A stretch of 6,821 nt of DNA from Acidobacteriota bacterium (GTDB taxonomy: Bacteria; Acidobacteriota; Vicinamibacteria; Vicinamibacterales; UBA823): assembly GCA_002720285.1 (NCBI GenBank), contig PBHT01000038.1, positions 6,240 through 13,060 of the forward strand, in the 5' to 3' direction. How positions within the stretch are numbered: the stretch's first letter is position 1; every line of letters starts with the position of its first letter. Shown here piece by piece: positions 1-5,790 of the stretch. A program made the translations under genes and the position numbers. Under the pieces are notes generated by a model that saw only the letters and a program-made list of their open reading frames with translations, searched no databases and was not told where the DNA came from.

Positions 1-794
1 TCACTCCCATCGCGGATCACGCGCGCAGTCTTCGGTGTCAGACCGAGTAGTGCGCGAATCGCAGCCCCCGTCTGACTGCGTGCCCGCCCCTCAAGCATTT
101 GCCCCAACAAGACGAGCACGGTGATCGCCACCGCTGTATCGAAGTATGGCTCAACGCCGGCTTCGCCATGGAATCCATTGGGAAACCACTCCGGCATTAT
201 TGTTGCAACAAGGCTATAGAGGTAGGACGACCCAACGCCGAGCGCGACCAGCGTGAACATGTTTGGGCTGATGTTCACAATCGACATCCATGCTCGCTGG
301 TAGAACGGCCAGCCAGCCCAAAGTACAACGGGCGAGGCAAGTATCAATTGCAGCCAGTTGTTCATCCGGCTACCGGTAACACCCAACACGCTCAAACTGA
401 ACACCATCTCACCCATGGCTAGTAACAACACCGGTAATCCGAGTGCAACGCCCAACCAAAAACGCCGAGTAATATTGATGGCCTCGGGGTCTGGTGGCTC
501 TTCGACCGTAATAACTAGGGGTTCTAGTGCCATGCCGCATCGCGGACAGGCCCCTGGCCGGTCCTCAGACACCTCAGAGTCCATTGGACAAATGTAGCTA
601 CCCGCTGCGGAAACAGCCTCCACTTCCGCCGGTTCCCCTGGCGGCTTTAGATACTGTTCTGGGTCAGCAAGAAACTTATCGCGACAGTGGCCGCAGCAGA
701 ACCCATAGCGGCTTCCGGCATACTCAGCAACGTGGGATGTGGCCGCTAAGTCGACTGACATCCCACAAACAGGATCATGTCCATTCATTGGCAT
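1..794 (-). CDS. Heavy-metal (copper/silver-type) P1B ATPase with YHS and HMBD domains, N-terminal part only
   Basis: Inner-membrane pump expected to export Cu(I)/Ag(I) or a related soft metal at the cost of ATP. The first 264 codons are visible and the gene leaves the window at position 1. Residues 6-50 form a YHS domain (DPVCGM, then GFCCGHC with Cys33, 34 and 37). Residues 67-93 form a heavy-metal-binding domain (YICPMDSEV, then CPRCGMALEP). Four hydrophobic helices follow at about 109-132, 146-163, 177-199 and 217-234. They include NMFTLVALGVGSSYLYS and VLVLLGQMLEGRARSQT, which are hallmarks of the family. The actuator domain starts at about 236. The TGE, CPC and DKTGT motifs lie outside the window, so metal class and activity cannot be confirmed. 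No N-terminal HMA domain is present. The first ATG (794) is directly preceded by in-frame TGA GAA; a second ATG at 788 is an alternative start. The HMBD has Asp where the family normally has His. The gene is divergent from the glycerate kinase. Confidence 0.95.
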   Translation of the reverse strand, partial: MPMNGHDPVCGMSVDLAATSHVAEYAGSRYGFCCGHCRDKFLADPEQYLKPPGEPAEVEAVSAAGSYICPMDSEVSEDRPGACPRCGMALEPLVITVEEPPDPEAINITRRFWLGVALGLPVLLLAMGEMVFSLSVLGVTGSRMNNWLQLILASPVVLWAGWPFYQRAWMSIVNISPNMFTLVALGVGSSYLYSLVATIMPEWFPNGFHGEAGVEPYFDTAVAITVLVLLGQMLEGRARSQTGAAIRALLGLTPKTARVIRDGS

Positions 795-883
795 TTCTCA
801 CGCACTGGGTCCATCATACTCTGCAGCCGCATCAACTTGCGTGGTTTCCAAGGGCACCTCTGCTCGTGCATCTGCTCACAGGG

Positions 884-900
884 ATGTGTACGATATACAT
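884..900. promoter_or_regulatory. Imperfect palindrome in the divergent ATPase/glycerate kinase spacer
   Basis: ATGTGTA (884-890), a CGA centre, then TATACAT (894-900): six of seven positions are complementary and the seventh is a G/T mismatch. It lies immediately upstream of the glycerate kinase Shine-Dalgarno-like GGGTGA (901-906), inside the 115-bp spacer between divergent genes. It overlaps weak -10-like hexamers (TACGAT, TATACA). It could be an operator for one or both genes. No convincing -35 was found and no known regulator site is matched, so this is a structural observation only. Confidence 0.25.
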
Positions 901-909
901 GGGTGAAAG

Positions 910-2211
910 TTGAAAGCAGTTCTCCGCCGTCTATTCGCGCGCAGCCTCGCTAGGCTAGACCTACACGAAGTCCTACACCGACGTGTCGGTCTAACAGGAT
1001 CGTTCTTGACCGTGGACGATGATGCGATCGATCTCCGGCAGGTCGAGCGCATCATCGTGATCGCGATCGGCAAGGCGGCGGGGTCGATGACCGCATCGGT
1101 CGCGAAACTCCTAGCTCCGCGAACGTTCGACGGCATCGTCGTCACTACGAACGCGCCTGAAACACCGATTCCTGGCTGTGAGTGGTACATCGGAGGGCAT
1201 CCGCTACCTAATACGCGCAGCTTTGACGCAGGCGCTGCAGTGATAAATTGCCTCAAGCAGGTAGGCCCTAGGGACCTGGTCATTTATCTGCTCTCAGGAG
1301 GAGGCTCCGCGCTCTTCGAACAGCCGATTGACGGGCTCAACCTAGAGGACACTAAAGCGTTGAACAAGTTACTGGTAACCGCCGGACCCGCGATCGCTGA
1401 CATCAACGTCATCCGGAAACACGTATCGCGTGTCAAAGGTGGCCAACTGACCGCACTCGCTGGACAGGCACAACAACTGACGTTCTACGTTTCTGACGTG
1501 CCTGACAACGACCCCTCACTAATCGCCTCTGGGCCAACTATGCCAGACCCATCAACCGTAGCTGACTGCCACGCAATTCTAAAAAACACGAAGTTGTTCG
1601 ATCAGATGCCAATCGCCGTGAGGAAACTCTTCGAAAATAACCAGGTCCCTGAAACACCGAAGCCGGGATCGCCAGAATTCTTGACAAGCCGATGGTACCG
1701 CTTGTTAGGCTCAGCCGAAGCGGTAAAGACGATGGCGGATGAAACACGGGCTCTCGGGTGGCAAGTAATGATTGATGTTGCAGTGCGTGATAACTGGTCA
1801 CTTGAGCGCACTGTTGAGCATTTGCTCACGGCGGTCGACCACGTTCGCCAAGCGCACCCACGAAGTCCAGTGGCCATTGTCAACGGAGGTGAGTTTTCTT
1901 GCCCGGTCACAAACCCGCTTGGTCTTGGAGGTCGGAATCAGGCGTTTGTTCTGGCTTGCGTTCCGCGGATTGCTGGACGGTCGATAGCGGTGTTAAGTGC
2001 TGGCACTGACGGAATCGATGGCTCATCCCCAGCTGCAGGTGCTGTTGCTGACGGCGAATCGCTCTCCCGAGGAGAGCGCACCGGACTCCACCACGACACC
2101 TATCTCCGTCGTGCTGACTCACACCAGTTCTTCGAACAGCTCGGGGACGCGATCACCACTGGACCAACTGGCCACAACGTCCGCGATCTCAGACTGCTTG
2201 TCGCTTGGTAG
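910..2211 (+). CDS. Glycerate 2-kinase (DUF4147/MOFRL family, COG2379)
   Basis: Cytoplasmic ATP-dependent kinase converting D-glycerate to 2-phosphoglycerate, linking glycerate/glyoxylate (or serine-cycle, tartrate) catabolism to lower glycolysis. It is 433 aa, full length for the family, which is also called GckA or TtuD. Visible blocks are IGKAAGSM (53-60, with the conserved Lys55), GGHPLP (95-100), LLSGGGSAL (127-135), NVIRKHVSRVKGGQL (166-180) and SDVPDNDPSLIASGPT (195-210). The C-terminal MOFRL domain covers about 321-431: GGE at 326-328, GLGGRNQAF (338-346), SAGTDGIDG (363-371) and the closing TGPTGHNVRDLRLL. The start is TTG at 910, directly after an in-frame TGA (904-906), with GGGTGA at 901-906. 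The next in-frame ATG would remove the Lys55 block, and homology reaches almost to the first residue. One deviation is Asn101 where many members have Asp after GHPxP. No neighbour suggests a dedicated glycerate pathway. An 8-bp perfect hairpin lies inside the gene at 2060-2078. Confidence 0.95.
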   Translation: MKAVLRRLFARSLARLDLHEVLHRRVGLTGSFLTVDDDAIDLRQVERIIVIAIGKAAGSMTASVAKLLAPRTFDGIVVTTNAPETPIPGCEWYIGGHPLPNTRSFDAGAAVINCLKQVGPRDLVIYLLSGGGSALFEQPIDGLNLEDTKALNKLLVTAGPAIADINVIRKHVSRVKGGQLTALAGQAQQLTFYVSDVPDNDPSLIASGPTMPDPSTVADCHAILKNTKLFDQMPIAVRKLFENNQVPETPKPGSPEFLTSRWYRLLGSAEAVKTMADETRALGWQVMIDVAVRDNWSLERTVEHLLTAVDHVRQAHPRSPVAIVNGGEFSCPVTNPLGLGGRNQAFVLACVPRIAGRSIAVLSAGTDGIDGSSPAAGAVADGESLSRGERTGLHHDTYLRRADSHQFFEQLGDAITTGPTGHNVRDLRLLVAW

Positions 2212-2238
2212 AGTAATTACACGATCCCGTGCGTTACT
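2212..2238. terminator. Candidate bidirectional hairpin between convergent genes
   Basis: AGTAA (2212-2216) pairs with TTACT (2234-2238), and inside it CACG (2220-2223) pairs with CGTG (2228-2231) around a four-base ATCC loop, with a small internal loop (TTA/CG). It begins directly after the glycerate kinase stop and overlaps the stop codon of the opposing zinc-ribbon gene. That is where a shared terminator would sit. The stem is short and neither side has a proper U-tract, so efficient intrinsic termination is doubtful. Confidence 0.35.
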
Positions 2239-2671
2239 TGAATAGATCATCAAAGGCTTGCTTGGCGCTCGATGGACCTCTCTTGGAATGGGTCTGGCGC
2301 TCCACAGTCACTCGTGGTTCATAGTAGGTACAGTTGTTCAGGCCATCCTTTGGAGTAATACGGGCAGTCACCGGCTGTGAACATTCAAAGCGACTACTGG
2401 GGTCGAACCAAGCACATTGTCCACAAGTGTGCAGTGCTGAGCCACACCGAGAACAAGTCGCGCCATCATCAATCGTCTGATCCAGTAGACCTCCGCATTT
2501 CGCGCAGCGGATTACATCGTGAAATCCAGGCATGTTCGGCGTCTTTGGTCTCAACGGAGGTTGGCCACGAGCCTCTCCGGACTTCGGCTTGGACCCAGAA
2601 CGTTTAGACCGCGATGGAGACGGTTCGTCGTCTTGGTAGCCGCGCTGCTTGTACTTGCGGTCGCTCATCAT
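2234..2671 (-). CDS. Small double zinc-ribbon protein of unknown function
   Basis: I do not recognise a named family. The 145-aa product is probably cytoplasmic, with no signal peptide or membrane helix. Residues 1-50 are Lys/Arg/Ser/Pro-rich and likely disordered and basic. The core carries eight cysteines in regular order: C56-x2-C59 and C73-x2-C76 form a classic zinc ribbon (RCAKCGG, CSRCGSAL). C83-x2-C86 (TCGQC), C97 and C114 could bind a second metal in the segment with AWFDPSSRFEC and NNCTYYEPR. The C-terminal tail (residues 120-145) is charged and ends AFDDLFK. Such cores usually mediate protein-protein or nucleic-acid contacts, and the basic N-terminus would suit RNA or DNA binding; this is inference. 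Two adjacent ATGs (2671, 2668) follow GGAAGGGTGA. Spacing of the GGTGA part favours the second, so the protein may begin MSDRKY. Coding is supported by the ordered Cys pattern and the strong ribosome-binding site. It is convergent with the glycerate kinase and divergent from the UPF0182 gene. Confidence 0.87.
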   Translation of the reverse strand: MMSDRKYKQRGYQDDEPSPSRSKRSGSKPKSGEARGQPPLRPKTPNMPGFHDVIRCAKCGGLLDQTIDDGATCSRCGSALHTCGQCAWFDPSSRFECSQPVTARITPKDGLNNCTYYEPRVTVERQTHSKRGPSSAKQAFDDLFK

Positions 2672-2696
2672 TCACCCTTCCTGTTGTCACGGTGAA
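2671..2696 (-). promoter_or_regulatory. Inverted repeat over the zinc-ribbon gene start
   Basis: In the minus-strand transcript TTCACC (2696-2691) is followed, after 14 bases containing the GGAAG core, by its complement GGTGAA (2676-2671), whose last base is the A of the first ATG. The 6-bp stem would close a loop holding the Shine-Dalgarno core and pair the GGTGA part. It could modulate translation, or be chance. Confidence 0.22.
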
Positions 2697-2884
2697 GCTG
2701 TAACACTGATGGGAAACCTAGCTGCAATCTCTATCATCCCGCATCATCGTTTCATTTTTCATACAACTCAAGTGAGAAATGCCTAAGAATTTCTTGATAG
2801 CCCTGTCGTGTTTCTGATGTCCCTGGGGTGTAATCTCCGACCAATCCATGACCCGAGGCCTTACGCTAGTTGCCAAAGACGGGA

Positions 2885-2890
2885 TATGAT
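2885..2890 (+). promoter_or_regulatory. Candidate -10 element (TATGAT) for the UPF0182 gene
   Basis: TATGAT matches the sigma-70 -10 consensus at five of six positions. It would start transcription near 2897, giving a leader of about 33 bases before the preferred ATG at 2930. No good -35 is found 16-18 bases upstream. The surrounding divergent spacer (2672-2929) otherwise holds an AAGAA-T-TTCTT repeat (2785-2795) and two tiny open frames, but no clear gene. Confidence 0.3.
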
Positions 2891-2907
2891 GTCCTGAGTC
2901 ATTCAAT

Positions 2908-2929
2908 GCCCGTACGGGCTGAGGTGCCC
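2908..2929 (+). promoter_or_regulatory. Palindrome and alternative hairpins at the UPF0182 ribosome-binding site
   Basis: GCCCGTACGGGC (2908-2919) is a perfect 12-bp palindrome. Its right arm GGGC (2916-2919) can instead pair with a second GCCC (2926-2929) directly before the ATG at 2930, leaving TGAGGT, part of the Shine-Dalgarno GAGGTG (2921-2926), in the loop. The two pairings exclude each other. It could be a DNA operator just downstream of the predicted transcription start, or an RNA switch governing ribosome access. Confidence 0.35.
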
Positions 2930-5662
2930 ATGATTCCTAGAATGCCGATCGTCGTCGCAGGGGTGTTGCTCTTTTTGGTAGTGCCATCCTTCGCCGGCTT
3001 CTACACCGATTGGATTTGGTTTAAGCAGGTTGGTTTCGACCAGCTGTTCATTCGCACACTGAGCTCAAAGTTAATCCTCGGTGGTGCTGTCTTTGCAATA
3101 GCCTTTAGCGTGCTGCTCGGGGGACTGAGATATGCGCTACGGGACATGACTAAGCCCTACCTGACGCTCGGGGGCGGGCCAGAGGTACAACCGCTAGTCA
3201 TCGACCGGAAAGGGCTCCAGTTGATCGCGGCCGGAGTGTCCGGGCTCGCCGCGCTGTTCATGGGAGTTTTTGCATCCAGTCAATGGATGGTTTGGCTTCA
3301 GTATCAGCACGCCACGCCTTTCGGTGAGGTGGACCCACTGCTCCTCAAGGACGTCGCTTTCTATGTGTTCCAACTGCCGTTTCTCGACTTTATTCGGAAT
3401 CTGCTTGTCAGCGTTGTCGTTCTGAGTCTCGCCGGCGCCACGGCGGCATACATTTTGTCAGGTGCGGTCGGTTTTGAGCCACAAGCTGGTCTTAAGATTA
3501 GTCGGGGGGCGCGTCAGCACCTATCGCTACTCATCGCCACGCTTCTGGTACTACTAGCATGGGGCGCCGCGCTTGATGTGCCTCGAACATTATTGACGCC
3601 AGCGGGTGTTATCCAAGGCGCGTCCTACGCCGATGTCGAGGCCCGGATACCGATGTTAAAGCTCCTTATGTATGTGGCCCTGCTCGGTGCCAGCTTGGCG
3701 ACCTACCAAGCGTTCTCACCGAAACAGTGGCCGGTGCCGCTTGCAGTTGTCTTGTATATCGCGGTGTCAGCAGGTGGAACTGGTTACGGTGCCCTTATTC
3801 AGCGGATCGTTGTCACGCCGAATGAACAAGAAAGGGAAGCACCCTACATCGAGTTCAACGTCGCAGCCACCCGGAAGGCATTTGCGCTCGAGGGGATTGA
3901 CGCGCGAGAACTTTCCGGCGATGCGACACTTACACGAAGTGATATTGAGGCAAATCCTGAAACGATCAACAACGTTAGACTGTGGGATCATGGACCGTTG
4001 CTGGACACGTTCGGTCAGATTCAGGCCATCCGCTCGTACTACGATTTCGCCTCGGTCGACAATGACCGCTATGTAATCAACGGCGAATATCGCCAAACCA
4101 TGCTCTCAAGTCGGGAACTAAACTCAAATAGTTTATCCAACCGCACGTGGCCGAATGAGCGACTGGTGTTCACACACGGATACGGCCTGGCTCTCGGCCC
4201 AGTGAATCAGGTTACAGCCGAAGGCCTGCCGGTGCTCTTCGTCAAGGATTTACCGCCGAACTCGGAGGTGGATCTGTCGGTCGAGGAACCGAGCGTCTAT
4301 TTCGGCGAGCTATCGAACGACTATGTGATCGTCAACACCGACACACGAGAATTTCACTACCCAGAGGGTGATGACAACGTCTACAGCGAATACGATGGTG
4401 AGAGTGGCATCCCAATCGGCGGGCTGTTCCACAAGTTGTTGTTCAGTCTCCGCTTCCGTGCGTTCAACGTGCTAATCAGCAGGCAGCTTACACCTGATAG
4501 TCGGATCCTTATCCACCGGAATATCAGCGATCGCGTAGAAGCGCTCGCGCCGTTCCTGATGTACGACCGTGATCCGTATATGGTGATTTCAGAAGGCCGG
4601 TTGTTCTGGATCATCGATGCCTACACCGTGACCGATAACTATCCGTATTCGACTCAGGCAATGCAGACCATCAACTATATCCGTAACTCAGTGAAGATCG
4701 TCATCGATGCGTATGAAGGTACTACTACCTATTATCTGGCTGACACTGACGACCCAATCGCGGCAACAATCAGTAAGATTTTTCCAGACTTGTTCACGCC
4801 CATCGAGGCGATGTCGGCCGACCTTCGTAGCCATGTCCGTTATCCCCAGGACATCTTCACGCTGCAAACAGAAATGTTCTCGACTTATCACATGACCAAT
4901 CCGGCAGTCTTTTACAACAAGGAAGACCAGTGGGATGTGCCAGCGATCGATAGTGACGGACGCACAGCTCAGATGGAGCCGTATTACACCATCATGAAAC
5001 TGCCTGGCGAGCAGAACGCCGAATTCATTCAGATGCTGCCGTTTACACCACGTCGGAAGAACAATCTTGCAGCGTGGATGGTCGCACGGAGCGATGGAGA
5101 ACACTATGGCAAACTCATGGTGTTCCAGTTCCCTAAACAGAAGCTCATTTTTGGCCCACGGCAGATCGTCGCTCGAATTAACCAAGACGAAGAAATTTCA
5201 CCACAGATCACCCTCTGGAACCAGCAGGGCTCACAAGTAATTCAAGGCACGCTCCTAGTCGTGCCGATTGAGGAGTCGCTTCTCTATATCCGACCACTCT
5301 ACCTGCGGGCGGCCGATGGGCAGATTCCCGAACTCAAGCGCGTTATCGTCGCTTATCAGAACGAGATCGTGATGGAAGAAACTCTCGCTTTGGCGCTCAA
5401 CCGTCTGTTTGGCGGGCGTGCTCCCGATGGACTCCTAGCAGCTACCACCTCGGACAGCCTTACAGTTGGGTCCTCCAATCCGACCTCATCAGAGACAGCA
5501 TTTGACCCGTCGATCGGCATTTCGATCCCATGGTCCGAGGCTCTGCAGCAACTTGAACGGGCGCTTGAGGCACAACGTGAGGGGGATTGGAGCCGCTACG
5601 GTTCTGAACTTAATCAGCTTCGTCAAATTTTGGAGCAAAATTCGGCCTCGGGCGGTGGGTAG
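2930..5662 (+). CDS. UPF0182 family integral membrane protein (COG1615, PF03699)
   Basis: Complete member of a conserved family without an established biochemical function; 910 aa from this start, near the usual family length. The N-terminal third has seven hydrophobic helices at about 6-24, 47-68, 97-117, 158-179, 197-215, 242-261 and 268-288, including the family opening GFYTDWIWFKQVGF. The rest is a large soluble region, probably extracytoplasmic, with family blocks TPNEQEREAPYI (296-307), RSYYDF (368-373), THGYG (415-419), YDRDPYMVI (545-553), YPYS (571-574) and MLPFTPRRKNN (702-712). A Ser/Thr-rich linker (about 837-859) leads to a C-terminal helical segment with AQREGDWSRYG. No frameshift is seen. 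The frame is open back to a TTG at 2870 and an ATG at 2906. I chose ATG 2930 because GAGGTG (2921-2926) is well placed and the hydrophobic N-terminus then begins at once; ATG 2942 is also possible. No catalytic motif is recognised. Downstream is a lipoprotein amidohydrolase on the same strand, 128 bp away. Confidence 0.95.
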   Translation: MIPRMPIVVAGVLLFLVVPSFAGFYTDWIWFKQVGFDQLFIRTLSSKLILGGAVFAIAFSVLLGGLRYALRDMTKPYLTLGGGPEVQPLVIDRKGLQLIAAGVSGLAALFMGVFASSQWMVWLQYQHATPFGEVDPLLLKDVAFYVFQLPFLDFIRNLLVSVVVLSLAGATAAYILSGAVGFEPQAGLKISRGARQHLSLLIATLLVLLAWGAALDVPRTLLTPAGVIQGASYADVEARIPMLKLLMYVALLGASLATYQAFSPKQWPVPLAVVLYIAVSAGGTGYGALIQRIVVTPNEQEREAPYIEFNVAATRKAFALEGIDARELSGDATLTRSDIEANPETINNVRLWDHGPLLDTFGQIQAIRSYYDFASVDNDRYVINGEYRQTMLSSRELNSNSLSNRTWPNERLVFTHGYGLALGPVNQVTAEGLPVLFVKDLPPNSEVDLSVEEPSVYFGELSNDYVIVNTDTREFHYPEGDDNVYSEYDGESGIPIGGLFHKLLFSLRFRAFNVLISRQLTPDSRILIHRNISDRVEALAPFLMYDRDPYMVISEGRLFWIIDAYTVTDNYPYSTQAMQTINYIRNSVKIVIDAYEGTTTYYLADTDDPIAATISKIFPDLFTPIEAMSADLRSHVRYPQDIFTLQTEMFSTYHMTNPAVFYNKEDQWDVPAIDSDGRTAQMEPYYTIMKLPGEQNAEFIQMLPFTPRRKNNLAAWMVARSDGEHYGKLMVFQFPKQKLIFGPRQIVARINQDEEISPQITLWNQQGSQVIQGTLLVVPIEESLLYIRPLYLRAADGQIPELKRVIVAYQNEIVMEETLALALNRLFGGRAPDGLLAATTSDSLTVGSSNPTSSETAFDPSIGISIPWSEALQQLERALEAQREGDWSRYGSELNQLRQILEQNSASGGG

Positions 5663-5710
5663 AGACTCAACTGCTCTTGGTCGGGCGCTCGCTGAGTCGT
5701 TTGACCCACC
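5654..5710 (+). terminator. Nested inverted repeat over the UPF0182 stop codon
   Basis: GGTGGGT (5654-5660) is the exact complement of ACCCACC (5704-5710), and inside it GACTCA (5664-5669) complements TGAGTC (5693-5698). Together they make a two-part stem of 7 and 6 bp with a 23-base loop. It overlaps the stop codon (TAG, 5660-5662). A short TTTT follows 12 bases later (5722-5725), too far for a standard intrinsic terminator. It may act as a weak terminator or a 3'-end stabiliser. Confidence 0.35.
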
Positions 5711-5754
5711 TCGATAGTCCGTTTTACATCATTGCTCCAGTCCACGGTGCATGG

Positions 5755-5763
5755 TGTTAAAAT
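5755..5763 (+). promoter_or_regulatory. Candidate extended -10 promoter for the amidohydrolase
   Basis: TGTTAAAAT is TG-N-TAAAAT: an extended -10 with five of six matches to TATAAT. It predicts a start near 5770, about 20 bases before the ATG. The -35 region is poor (TTGCTC at 5732 with a 20-base spacer), as extended -10 promoters tolerate. A further upstream option is TTGACC (5701-5706) with 17 bases to a weak TTACAT (5724-5729), which would give a longer leader. Confidence 0.4.
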
Positions 5764-5765
5764 CC

Positions 5766-5788
5766 GCCCCTGACCTATCAGGAGGGGC
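5766..5788 (+). promoter_or_regulatory. Hairpin pairing the whole Shine-Dalgarno of the amidohydrolase
   Basis: GCCCCT (5766-5771) pairs exactly with AGGGGC (5783-5788). After a two-base GA bulge, CCT (5774-5776) pairs with AGG (5780-5782) around an ATC loop. All of AGGAGGGG (5780-5787), a very strong ribosome-binding site five bases from the ATG, is thus in the 3' arm. A transcript starting near 5770 would lose most of the 5' arm, while a longer read-through transcript would contain it all. Confidence 0.45.
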
Positions 5789-5790
5789 TA

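Noticed and set aside
99..913. Plus-strand open frames (107, 79 and 128 aa) across the left end
   Set aside because: They lie antisense to the clear YHS/HMBD/P-type ATPase reading frame and show no recognisable domain or good ribosome site.
876..1283. 135-aa minus-strand frame
   Set aside because: Antisense shadow of the glycerate kinase N-terminus, Arg/Ser-rich as expected for an off-frame translation.
1538..2245. Several overlapping frames on both strands
   Set aside because: All overlap the well-conserved glycerate kinase; none has a domain.
2772..2783. GTGAGAAATGCC, identical to the ATPase start region (801-790 on the minus strand)
   Set aside because: A shared 12-mer is expected by chance a few times in a window of this size when both strands are compared.
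2718..2906. 62-aa minus-strand frame in the divergent spacer
   Set aside because: No Shine-Dalgarno, no domain, and it overlaps the candidate UPF0182 promoter and an alternative UPF0182 start.
4688..5185. 165-aa minus-strand frame, the longest antisense one
   Set aside because: Fully inside the UPF0182 gene, whose family motifs run through this region; no independent coding evidence.
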